Shown piece by piece: positions 8,041 through 14,980 of a stretch of 64,000 nt of DNA. The stretch is from JdFR-22 sp964534325 (GTDB taxonomy: Archaea > Halobacteriota > Archaeoglobi > Archaeoglobales > Archaeoglobaceae). Below the pieces are notes generated by a model. It made no database searches. It saw only the letters and a list, made by a program, of their open reading frames with translations, and was not told the DNA's origin. How positions within the stretch are numbered: the first letter of the stretch is position 1; every line of letters begins with the position of its first letter. The translations under genes were made by a program, and so were the position numbers. The stretch is from the NCBI GenBank assembly GCA_964534325.1, contig CAZHOR010000011.1, positions 1 to 64,000 of the forward strand, in the 5' to 3' direction.

Positions 8041-8315
8041 ATCACCACTTGTTCTTTGAGTATCCTGTCCTTCAGCCTCGGTTTAATGGTGTTATACTCC
8101 ACCAGATCAACTTTTTTGCCCAGAATATCTTCAAGTTCAATTTTAAGACCCACAAACTCCAGCAAGCTGATATCCTTATCTATATCCACCAGAATATCAA
8201 TGTCACTGCTCTCTTTCATTTCTCCTCTTACTGAGGAACCAAAAAGCGCTGCCTTCCTTACCCCATATCTTTTCAGGGTGGGAGTTATCTTGCTCTTTAT
8301 GTCCTTAATCTCCAT
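8034..8315 (-). CDS. mntA: MntA-type nucleotidyltransferase antitoxin
   Basis: Minimal nucleotidyltransferase of 93 residues. In known pairs MntA neutralises its HepT partner by adding AMP to the Tyr of R-x4-H-x-Y. The polymerase-beta motif GSSVRG (residues 26-31) is followed by SSDIDILVDID with the two metal-binding Asp residues. The partner hepT downstream is interrupted by two stop codons, so this antitoxin is an orphan or may act on other HepT copies in the island. The reading frame is fully intact. Confidence 0.88.
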   Translation of the reverse strand: MEIKDIKSKITPTLKRYGVRKAALFGSSVRGEMKESSDIDILVDIDKDISLLEFVGLKIELEDILGKKVDLVEYNTIKPRLKDRILKEQVVIV

Positions 8316-8466
8316 GTGACCACCAGAGTGATTAGGCCTAACTTTTGTTTTAAATTACTCTATGCATATATAAAAAATAAAAGGTTTATTCTCTCAAGTA
8401 CTGCCCACTGACGGAGATGAGATTTACATTTCTCTTTATAGTGATTAAAGTTGGGAAATTAACTGT

Positions 8467-8946
8467 TTAAAAAACCTCTTTTACGGTATCTAGAGCGTCG
8501 CTTACTTCATCTGTACTGAAATGGGGCTTTAATTTTCTTACTGATTCGACGATATCATTTTCAGGTAAAGCTGGATAGAAATACAGAACTGTGGCGATAA
8601 GTGAGAGCTCTTTAGCCGATCTCAATGAAAACTTCTCGATTATGTGGTCAATATACTGTTTCTTCTCTACATCAAGTACATTTAAGTCCGAATGTTCTCC
8701 AGACGGTCTGATAAAATATCCTCTATCGGGGTTCCATGTGATTTTAAATTCATTAGAATATTCGAGCTGTCTCAAGCTGTTCTCAACTTCTGAGCTATAC
8801 GGCCCGTAATAATGCATCGTATACTCATAATCCACTATACCGAGCCTTTTAAGGAAATACATTATCTTTTGAGCAGTAGTTTTACCTACCTGTTCTGTTC
8901 TTTCATTTAATCTTGAGACTACATACTTAAGAATTTCATCTGACAT
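8467..8946 (-). CDS. YwgA/Panacea-like protein paired with HD hydrolase
   Basis: A 159-residue protein with the pattern TTAQKIMYFLKRLGI, then MHYYGPYSSEVENSLRQL and LSLIATVLYFYP. This resembles Bacillus YwgA and the wider SocA/Panacea antitoxin-like fold. Its start overlaps the end of the HD-domain gene upstream by 11 bases, implying coupled translation. YwgA-like proteins next to COG1078 HD phosphohydrolases are known from other genomes (ywgA-ywfO in B. subtilis), so the two likely act together. The function is unknown. A toxin-antitoxin or nucleotide-control role is inference. Confidence 0.65.
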   Translation of the reverse strand: MSDEILKYVVSRLNERTEQVGKTTAQKIMYFLKRLGIVDYEYTMHYYGPYSSEVENSLRQLEYSNEFKITWNPDRGYFIRPSGEHSDLNVLDVEKKQYIDHIIEKFSLRSAKELSLIATVLYFYPALPENDIVESVRKLKPHFSTDEVSDALDTVKEVF

Positions 8947-10219
8947 TTAATCCTCTCTCCTTTAATTTACTTTTAGCTTCACCCTTAAATTCGGGTTTGA
9001 TGTATAACCTTTTTTGCTTCATTTTTTCCATTTTTGGTAAGATTATAGAGATTTCTGATAGCGGTTTTATTTTTCGCTCGTATTCCTCTTTAATATATAT
9101 TTCCATGTCTATGCCCTCGCTGTTAAGCTCATACCACTTTTTCTCCGCTATATCCTCACAAACGATTAAGTCACCAAGTAACTCTTTTACTTTCTCGAAT
9201 TCTTTATCCTCTTTTTCCCCTGGAGCCTCGGATGTCTCATAAATACACCTAATATGTCTTCTCTCCTGTATTCTCTTACAGTCATCGTTATCTGACTTCA
9301 AGATATCCTTTGCGATAGTCCAATCATCCAGATCAACAAATTGTGTTATTTTTTCGGGCGCAGGAAATTTTCCTCCTTGAAGTATGCTTTCAAGTGCTCT
9401 GCTAAGATGGTAATCGTAAGCCCTTCTTGTTTTATGGAAATAAACTTGGGTAAACATATAATATCTTGAGAGAAGAAGAGATTCTGCAACGTGCCAGCCA
9501 CTTTTATCTACTGCGATGATTGGTTCTTCTGTTTCAGGGTGTTCACCTATAGTAATAGTTGCTATCAACCTTGATACGTCGAAAATTCCGTATTTTACGC
9601 CTGCGTGATGAGAATCTCTAAGAAGGTAATCACATCTATCAGCATCAAGTTGCCCTGATATAAGTTGCTTCCAAAATATCTTGGGACCTAAATTAGGGTC
9701 GCCCTCGATGAGTCCTGCCACTTCATCAGCTGAAATATTATAATTCTGTTTATTGAGCTCGTTTTCTTCAATCGTTTCTTTCAATTGTCTCTTGATTATT
9801 TCACTAGAATAGTCTTCATGCTTGTATGGCTTTTGTGTTTCAGGTTTTTCTTCCATAAGTCTTTTTCCTTCGCCCACGTGAGAGAAAGGAGTATGACCAA
9901 TATCGTGAAGAAGTGCTGCAAGTCTAATCACCTGTTTTTCTCTCTCAAGTCCAACTTCATTATAATATAGCTTTTGTGTTAAGTACTCTCTGTTCTCGTC
10001 TACGCTGATTATTTTCTCGTAGAACTTTGAGGCCAGATGCATTACACCTAGTGAATGCTCGAATCTTGTATGAGTGGCAGAAGGATATGCCATTTCTGTA
10101 AGTGCAAGCTGTTTTATTCTTCTGAGCCTCTGGAACGCAGTATGGTTTATAAGTTCTTTTTCGAATTCATTGAAACTGATAAACCCGTATACCGGGTCCC
10201 TGACCTCATAGTACTTCAT
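8936..10219 (-). CDS. HD-superfamily phosphohydrolase (COG1078-like)
   Basis: A 427-residue metal-dependent HD hydrolase related to dNTPases/YwfO. The conserved residues are visible: FQRLRRIKQL near the N terminus, the first metal His in THTRFEHSLGVMHLA, the HD pair in LAALLHDIGHTPFSHVGE, and the Asp in GQLDADRCDYLLRDS. The substrate may be dNTPs or another phosphoester. It is the first gene of a two-gene unit with the YwgA-like gene. A TATA-like CTTATAATAAG lies about 25 bases before the ATG, which suggests a leaderless transcript. In an island setting dNTP depletion is one possible role, not shown here. Confidence 0.85.
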   Translation of the reverse strand: MKYYEVRDPVYGFISFNEFEKELINHTAFQRLRRIKQLALTEMAYPSATHTRFEHSLGVMHLASKFYEKIISVDENREYLTQKLYYNEVGLEREKQVIRLAALLHDIGHTPFSHVGEGKRLMEEKPETQKPYKHEDYSSEIIKRQLKETIEENELNKQNYNISADEVAGLIEGDPNLGPKIFWKQLISGQLDADRCDYLLRDSHHAGVKYGIFDVSRLIATITIGEHPETEEPIIAVDKSGWHVAESLLLSRYYMFTQVYFHKTRRAYDYHLSRALESILQGGKFPAPEKITQFVDLDDWTIAKDILKSDNDDCKRIQERRHIRCIYETSEAPGEKEDKEFEKVKELLGDLIVCEDIAEKKWYELNSEGIDMEIYIKEEYERKIKPLSEISIILPKMEKMKQKRLYIKPEFKGEAKSKLKERGLNVR

Positions 10220-10309
10220 TGTTGATAGCAGTCATAAATTATCTTATTATAAGTTTTTTAATGGTGTGAAAGTGATTTCTCTATTTATATAGAACAGTTT
10301 TGGGGTTCC

Positions 10310-10468
10310 CCGCCTTCCTCTTTTGCAGCCTCAATCCATAACTCCATAGCGTTCTTAATTTCCTTTAGAGTTTCTTTTTCAGTTTCACCGAAGGCAGAGC
10401 AACCAGTCACCAGATTACAGCAATGTATCCTTCATCTTCTTCGCTGTAGAAGATATTTATTGTATGCA
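10310..10468 (-). pseudogene. HicB-like antitoxin remnant, copy 2
   Basis: Minus-strand reading FYSEEDEGYIAVI, then in a shifted frame GCSAFGETEKETLKEIKNAM and LWIEAAKEE. It shares its frame lesion with copy 1 at 7381-7575. It follows the ATPase fragment in the same order as in copy 1. Confidence 0.6.
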
Positions 10469-10471
10469 TTC

Positions 10472-10733
10472 CTACCTTCCGACTCTCTGATTTTTGACCA
10501 GCCACAACCACAAAGGCACAAATCTTATCTTTTTACCATCCCAATCCTCGTCTATTAGATAGTCTTCGGTTATTATTGTTGACTCCTCAACATTAAATTG
10601 TTTCATTGCCTCCAACAGTGATCTGGTCTCTCTCTTCTTCACCTTATCTGTCAATTCCCAGCAAACCTGAATGAGCTCGATATTTTTCCCCTTTACCACA
10701 AAATCAACTTCTCTTCCAGCTTGATCTTTCCAG
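10472..10733 (-). pseudogene. DUF4143-type ATPase C-terminal remnant, copy 2
   Basis: About 87 residues of the C-terminal nuclease-like domain of an archaeal AAA ATPase are readable: GWKDQAGREVDFVVKGK, then LIQVCWELTDKVKKRETRSL and WDGKKIRFVPLWLWL. The AAA domain is missing. Reading upstream, the frame breaks exactly at the CCAGAA hairpin of the repeated element at 10734, as if that element had inserted and the rest was lost. Confidence 0.65.
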
Positions 10734-10824
10734 CCAGAAATGCGTTCTGGAGCCGCGTGGCATCTTACGATACCACTTTGTTCTTTTTTATTGCTTAATC
10801 TATATTTTATATTACAGTAAAAAA
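10734..10824. repeat. Repeated structured element, copy 1
   Basis: A first hairpin (CCAGAA-ATGCG-TTCTGG) is followed by GAGCCGC and a second hairpin (GTGGCATC...GATACCAC). About 30 bases further comes TTATATTACAGTAAAAAA. The same hairpins and the same TTATATTACAGTAAAAAA block recur at 53799-53951. On the minus strand the second hairpin closes with a GTAA (GNRA) loop and a G-U pair, so that strand folds better as RNA. The 160 bases to 10987 contain no gene, only an inverted TGCACTA/TAGTGCA pair at 10884-10920. Confidence 0.6.
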
Positions 10825-10987
10825 CCTTTCCATAGCTCTTGAGCTGGAAATAAAGGTTGTAGTAATCTTATCTATATAGGTATTGCACTATACTGCACCA
10901 ATTCCTATAGATTTAGTGCATTATACTACAACAAATGTAGCAGGTTTGGACCTCACTCCTGATCCTCCCTCAAAATGGAGATTAGTC

Positions 10988-11509
10988 TTAAGGTTTAGAC
11001 GTAAGAACCTTCAAGGTAGCTATTTTCTTACCATTACCATCATGTAACTCATTGGCTATAGTCAGGAGCTCTTCTGTATTCTCACTAAACTCCACATTCT
11101 TCAAAGCCAGTAAGGCAGTAAAGATCCTGTCAGCATCTTCAAAGGATAGTTCTTCGTTCTCCAATTCTTCAACTACTTCTTGAACGAGGTTAACTATTCT
11201 GTTTTCAGCCTCTTCGAGGTCAACATCAACAAGATCGAGGATGGCCATAACTCTTTCCAGGGTTTCTGCGGGAAAAACCAGTTCAAATGCTTTCCTTGCT
11301 CTTCCTCTCACAATTGTTGATTTGGATTTCAGCACACCCTTATTTTCCAGCCAGTCAAGGTGATGTTTAACGGTTCCAGCATCTAAGTCCATTCTCTTAG
11401 CAATAGCGTACGAAGTGTCAACTCCCTTTTCGATCAACCTGATGATCTCATTCCTTCTGATCACACCCGTAATCAGCCTTTTCTTAATCGCTTCAGTATT
11501 AGATGGCAT
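10988..11509 (-). CDS. Winged-helix transcriptional regulator
   Basis: A 173-residue protein. Residues about 10-75 form an ArsR-like winged helix (IIRLIEKGVDTSYAIAKRM, then TVKHHLDWLENKGVL). The C-terminal half is acidic and helical, possibly a dimerisation or sensing region, with no recognised domain. Upstream lies a palindrome TATCC-TATATT-GGATA (11518-11533) between the TATA box TTTATATACG (11536-11545) and the likely start of transcription, which points to autoregulation. Its other targets are not evident. It stands alone between the remnants and the methyltransferase. Confidence 0.75.
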   Translation of the reverse strand: MPSNTEAIKKRLITGVIRRNEIIRLIEKGVDTSYAIAKRMDLDAGTVKHHLDWLENKGVLKSKSTIVRGRARKAFELVFPAETLERVMAILDLVDVDLEEAENRIVNLVQEVVEELENEELSFEDADRIFTALLALKNVEFSENTEELLTIANELHDGNGKKIATLKVLTSKP

Positions 11510-11517
11510 TCTTACTT

Positions 11518-11533
11518 TATCCTATATTGGATA
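11518..11533 (-). promoter_or_regulatory. Palindromic operator of the 10988 regulator
   Basis: TATCC and GGATA form inverted 5-base arms around TATATT, placed directly downstream of the minus-strand TATA box (11536-11545) and 9 bases before the ATG. Binding here would block initiation. Confidence 0.45.
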
Positions 11534-11592
11534 ACGTATATAAACCTTTTTACAGAAAAATTGTCAAAGGCCAATATCAGAGACCGTGAAAT

Positions 11593-11778
11593 TTGAATTT
11601 ACCGACTCTAATTACCTATCGCATAAGAGTTGCAATATATAACTTCATGGAAGATGGCATAAGCATCATATACGAAAAGAGAAGCATAGATGGGAAAACA
11701 ATTGAAGTATGGCACCTCATTGTTTCAAACGAGAAAGGAATAGTTCACAAACACAGAAAATATCCTTATGAGAATTGA
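11593..11778 (+). CDS. Small hypothetical protein
   Basis: A 61-residue frame opening with TTG. The sequence alternates hydrophobic and charged residues in a beta-rich pattern (ISIIYEKRSIDGKTIEVWHL, then GIVHKHRKYPYEN) and loosely recalls the small TumE-like (DUF6516) fold without its key residues. There is no clear ribosome-binding site. It may be a fragment of a toxin-like gene. I do not recognise it. Confidence 0.35.
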   Translation: MNLPTLITYRIRVAIYNFMEDGISIIYEKRSIDGKTIEVWHLIVSNEKGIVHKHRKYPYEN

Positions 11779-11877
11779 TTTTCTTTACATTATTCCACTA
11801 AGGTAAAGATGAATCCGCCAGTTTGGAGTGTGAAGGGTTTAAAGTCTGCAGGTTCGGAAGATATGACCCATTCGAAT

Positions 11878-12768
11878 TCAGATCTCGAAGATATAATCCG
11901 AGGAATACTTAAACTTCTTTGACTCTTTTTCAGGTTTCCTAAATACAAACACATGCTCGTGAGCAATTAAGTAAAAGTCGTATTTCCCTCTCCACTTCTC
12001 TCTGGTGGACTTCATTTTCCACTGCTGCTTTACGATATCTTCTTTCAGATAGAAGCCTGATTCCAGGAACTTTCTCAGGACCATATTAGATATGGGTATG
12101 TAGTGCTTATGCTTTCTGGTGTCCCCAATAAGGATTGCACAATAGTGACCGGGTTTTAGGATTCTGTAGCTCTCGGAGGCTACTTTACCCATTTCCTCAA
12201 CATAACCTTCGATTTTTAGCTTTGATAGATCGCCTTCAACTTCAGAGTAGGATATGATGCCTGCGTAGGGCGGGTGAGTGGTAATGAGGTCAACGGAGTT
12301 GTCAGGTATAAGGTTGAGGTTTCTGGCGTCTCCTTCATATGTCTTGATCTTTGGTATGGTATAGTCTTCGTCAAGTGGGTTGAAAGAGAAGTTTAGCCTG
12401 TTCCTGGTGAGCATGATGGCGTCACGATTCAAGTCGATACCTATACCATTTCTCCCCAAGAGCTTGCATTCTACCAGGGTTGTGCCTGAGCCCACCATCT
12501 GATCCAGCACAGTTTCTCCTGGCTGAGAATAGCTAAGTATGAGGTTTCTGGGGATGTAGGGAGACCAGTTACCCCTGTAATTGCCCTTGTGGGTAGCCCA
12601 ATCACCTCTGTCCGGGAAAGACCATACTGTCGTGGTTTCTGGTGTGTAGTCGGGTGCGTATTTCTTGATTTTGTGTCTTTGAGGAAGAGAAATCTGGGAC
12701 TTCCCGATGGTGACATATGGGTTTTCTGTTCTGAATACTTTGTAATCTTCATGAGAGATAAGATCCAT
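11878..12768 (-). CDS. DNA methyltransferase (N4-cytosine/N6-adenine type)
   Basis: An amino-group DNA methyltransferase of 296 residues. The SAM-binding motif LDQMVGSGTTLVECKLLGRN spans about 88-107, and the catalytic motif is THPPY (164-168), where most relatives have TSPPY or DPPY. Motif I precedes the catalytic motif. No separate specificity subunit is adjacent. The gene is divergent from a PD-(D/E)XK nuclease gene (12947), so the two may form a restriction-modification pair. Their shared promoter region contains an extreme cluster of GATC, a candidate for both recognition site and control element. Confidence 0.85.
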   Translation of the reverse strand: MDLISHEDYKVFRTENPYVTIGKSQISLPQRHKIKKYAPDYTPETTTVWSFPDRGDWATHKGNYRGNWSPYIPRNLILSYSQPGETVLDQMVGSGTTLVECKLLGRNGIGIDLNRDAIMLTRNRLNFSFNPLDEDYTIPKIKTYEGDARNLNLIPDNSVDLITTHPPYAGIISYSEVEGDLSKLKIEGYVEEMGKVASESYRILKPGHYCAILIGDTRKHKHYIPISNMVLRKFLESGFYLKEDIVKQQWKMKSTREKWRGKYDFYLIAHEHVFVFRKPEKESKKFKYSSDYIFEI

Positions 12769-12924
12769 CCTGAAGATCTCTCCTCCCCCAAATCGATCTA
12801 TTTTCGATCTATACAGTTTAAGGGGATCAGATCGATCTTTTTATTATATTTAAAGCTTTTCCTGATCTATTTGATCGATTTCAGGATCTTTGAGGATTAA
12901 TTGATAAATAGAAAAATTTAGATC
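12762..12924. promoter_or_regulatory. GATC-dense divergent control region
   Basis: Eleven GATC sites fall in 163 bases (starts at 12762, 12775, 12795, 12806, 12825, 12830, 12834, 12864, 12873, 12885, 12921), where chance predicts fewer than one. The region spans the first codons of the methyltransferase gene and the promoter of the nuclease gene. Several sites are arranged as overlapping AGATCGATCT-like palindromes. This fits methylation-sensitive control of a GATC-specific system, which is inference. Confidence 0.6.
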
Positions 12925-12946
12925 CTTTAAATATAACAGAGAAATA

Positions 12947-13996
12947 ATGGAGGATGCCAAAGAAGTCCTAATTCGTGATATCTTTGCAGTTTATGATGAA
13001 ATTGCTCAGAAGTTTATAGGCAACTCACTGGGAGAAAATATTCAGATTACGATGGTTGCGAAGGAGTACGAGACTCCTGCCGGTAGATCGGATTTGCTTT
13101 TTGTAGGAAGTGATGATGTCCTTTACTTAGTTGAATTGAAAGTTGAGGACGCCGTATTTGACCATATAAAACAGGTGAGAAACTATTTTGACGAAATAAA
13201 GAAGAAACAGGCTGATAAGGAATTAGCTGGAAGCTCTGTACAACCTGTTTTAGTGGCACCAAATGCTTCACGGCTTGAGATTACAGGTGAGCCAGAGGTT
13301 ATCCTTATTGATCTGAATGTTGATGATATTCTATACAATTACTTGACAAAAACATCGGCTTACAAGGAATTTAGCCACCTCAAACCCAACATAATAAGAG
13401 GTGGAGCGAATATACTAAACCTCAAGAAATTGGTGGAGTATGTTGATAGAGAGGGCGGAATTGTAGAGATAGATGGAGTTATGGAGAGGTTAGAAGAATT
13501 TACACCAAGAGGAGGTAGAACTAAGAGTAGCCTTGACGGCCTTATTGAGCGAGGAAAGGATTTTGACCTTTTGGTTAAAAGAGGTAATAAGATTATTCTT
13601 AATGGCAGAGGATACGAATTCGTTGAGCTAAGTGAGGATGAACACAAGCTCAAAAAGTTCCTAAGGGAATATATTAACCTCAACCCCATTCACACCAAAA
13701 CAGTACACGGACTTTGCCTTTTTGTGGAGAGTGTTTACGAAGTCCTGCTCTACCACCACCCCGCCAGGAGAGAGGATGTTAAAGATGTTTTTATCCATAA
13801 GAGCATGAAGGAAGATGACTGGAAGGATGACACTAGAGATAGAGCTTATAATGAGTATGCTGCTTTAGCTGAGGAGCTACTTCTTGTCCATAGAATTGGT
13901 GATAGAGTGGAGATAACGCCTTATGGTTTGGAGCTGGTGGGAGCGTTGCAAAGTACTAGGGTGAAGAAGATCTATCATTCTCTTTATAAGGGGTGA
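12947..13996 (+). CDS. PD-(D/E)XK nuclease-like protein
   Basis: A 349-residue protein with a PD-(D/E)XK nuclease core near its N terminus: Asp49 in GRSDLLFVG and Glu63-x-Lys65 in YLVELKVED, as in NucS-type and restriction nucleases. The middle is charged (EEFTPRGGRTKSSLDGLIER). The C-terminal third looks helical with a possible winged helix near the end. It is divergent from the methyltransferase at 11878 across the GATC cluster, so I infer it is the cutting partner of that system. Specificity has not been demonstrated. Other possibilities are a repair nuclease or a solitary defence nuclease. Confidence 0.65.
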   Translation: MEDAKEVLIRDIFAVYDEIAQKFIGNSLGENIQITMVAKEYETPAGRSDLLFVGSDDVLYLVELKVEDAVFDHIKQVRNYFDEIKKKQADKELAGSSVQPVLVAPNASRLEITGEPEVILIDLNVDDILYNYLTKTSAYKEFSHLKPNIIRGGANILNLKKLVEYVDREGGIVEIDGVMERLEEFTPRGGRTKSSLDGLIERGKDFDLLVKRGNKIILNGRGYEFVELSEDEHKLKKFLREYINLNPIHTKTVHGLCLFVESVYEVLLYHHPARREDVKDVFIHKSMKEDDWKDDTRDRAYNEYAALAEELLLVHRIGDRVEITPYGLELVGALQSTRVKKIYHSLYKG

Positions 13997-14032
13997 TCAG
14001 TTTTTCGATTATTTCGATGATCTAAGCAAATT

Positions 14033-14320
14033 TTAGTTTTTATTTTCTTCATAAGCTTTATCGATCCCTTCCATAAAATAGAGGATTTCTTCTCCCTTAT
14101 TAGTTAGAGAATAAAATGGTCTTCTTTTTTCTTCGTCGTAATCAACCTTTATTAGCTTTAATTCTAAAAGCTCTCCCAACCTGTTATTAAAGTTCGACCT
14201 GACAAGCTCGGATTTCTTCATAAGCTCAGAGTATGGTTTCTTCCCCTCTTTGAGAGGCCCCATAATCTGTAGTGCATAAGAGTCAAGGAAGTCCATGATG
14301 TTCTTCTTTTTCTTGGGCAT
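14033..14320 (-). CDS. Small winged-helix regulator
   Basis: A 95-residue DNA-binding protein: a helical lead, recognition region SELVRSNFNNRLGELLELKLI and wing DEEKRRPFYSLTNKGEEIL, typical of archaeal PadR/ArsR-like single-domain repressors. It is divergent from a two-gene unit (14423 and 14511). Two operator-like sites with TGTGTA/TACACA and TGTGT/ACACA arms lie in the shared promoter (14334-14381), one across its own TATA box. It probably represses itself and the divergent genes. Confidence 0.72.
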   Translation of the reverse strand: MPKKKKNIMDFLDSYALQIMGPLKEGKKPYSELMKKSELVRSNFNNRLGELLELKLIKVDYDEEKRRPFYSLTNKGEEILYFMEGIDKAYEENKN

Positions 14321-14333
14321 TACCCTTTTTGCT

Positions 14334-14381
14334 GTGTAATTTTTTATAAACTATCTACACATTTTTTTGTGTTTTACACAA
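14334..14381. promoter_or_regulatory. Double operator in a divergent promoter
   Basis: TGTGTA at 14334-14339 and TACACA at 14356-14361 are inverted around the minus-strand TATA box. TTGTGTTTTACACAA at 14367-14381 is a perfect palindrome just upstream of the plus-strand TATA (CTTATAAATAG at about 14391-14400). The same half-sites serve both directions, which fits control by the 95-residue regulator. Confidence 0.6.
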
Positions 14382-14422
14382 TTAACAAAACTTATAAATA
14401 GCACAAATTTCACTCTGCCAAC

Positions 14423-14551
14423 ATGGATTCTGAATATAAAGTGGAGACCTGTGAGAACTGTCCCTGTTTTGAAGAATGCCTCCACGGAGTAAGAAAAGAA
14501 TGCATCTTGAATGAGGAACTCAAAGTTTCTTTCTCAACTCAAAAGTTATAA
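14423..14551 (+). CDS. Cysteine-rich 42-residue microprotein
   Basis: A short frame not flagged by length filters. It contains five Cys residues in the pattern C-x2-C-x-C-x3-C-x7-C (ENCPCFEECLHGVRKECIL), suited to binding a metal ion or cluster. The ATG is 26 or so bases after the TATA box, as expected for a leaderless transcript. Its end overlaps the start of the membrane protein gene at 14511 in another frame, so the two are coupled. The function is unknown. Co-regulation with a membrane protein under a small repressor suggests a stress or metal response. Confidence 0.55.
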   Translation: MDSEYKVETCENCPCFEECLHGVRKECILNEELKVSFSTQKL

Positions 14552-14921
14552 TCTGGCCTTAAAAGACCTTTTCCAGCGCAATTACTATATCTTGCCGGCT
14601 CTAATATTAACCCTACTGATCCTCAACATTGCAGACTACCTCACAACTGTTTATGCCCTGGAGAATATTCCTGTTGCCCACGAATCAAATCCCCGGGTTC
14701 CCAACCTTGACGTTGCTTTTAAGGTTAAGGTTCTTTATGGGGTACCCATTGGGATTGGAGAACTACTTTTGGCCCTTTTAATGGAGAAAATACGGTTCAA
14801 TTATGGTTTTGCTTTTGTTTATTTTTGCTACTTCTTGTTTTTAGTGCCTACTACTGCAGTGGTGATACAGTATGTGTGGGTCGTAACCAGTAATGTTTAC
14901 GTCATATTGGTCTATTCTTAA
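14511..14921 (+). CDS. DUF5658-like membrane protein
   Basis: A 136-residue integral membrane protein with four predicted membrane segments (about 27-47, 70-90, 97-115 and 118-135). The motif NIADYLTTVYALEN, then HESNPRVP, matches the DUF5658 type (D-LTT ... E-NP). The role is unknown. It overlaps the cysteine-rich microprotein gene by 41 bases and is downstream of the operators at 14334-14381. Confidence 0.65.
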   Translation: MRNSKFLSQLKSYNLALKDLFQRNYYILPALILTLLILNIADYLTTVYALENIPVAHESNPRVPNLDVAFKVKVLYGVPIGIGELLLALLMEKIRFNYGFAFVYFCYFLFLVPTTAVVIQYVWVVTSNVYVILVYS

Positions 14922-14980
14922 AGGCTGAGGCTGTAGTGTACAAATTTCAATTTGAGTAATTCTGTCAATTAATCTTATAT

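Noticed and set aside
10884..10920. Inverted TGCACTA/TAGTGCA as an operator
   Set aside because: No gene starts nearby on either strand; it may once have served the lost ATPase gene, but that cannot be supported.
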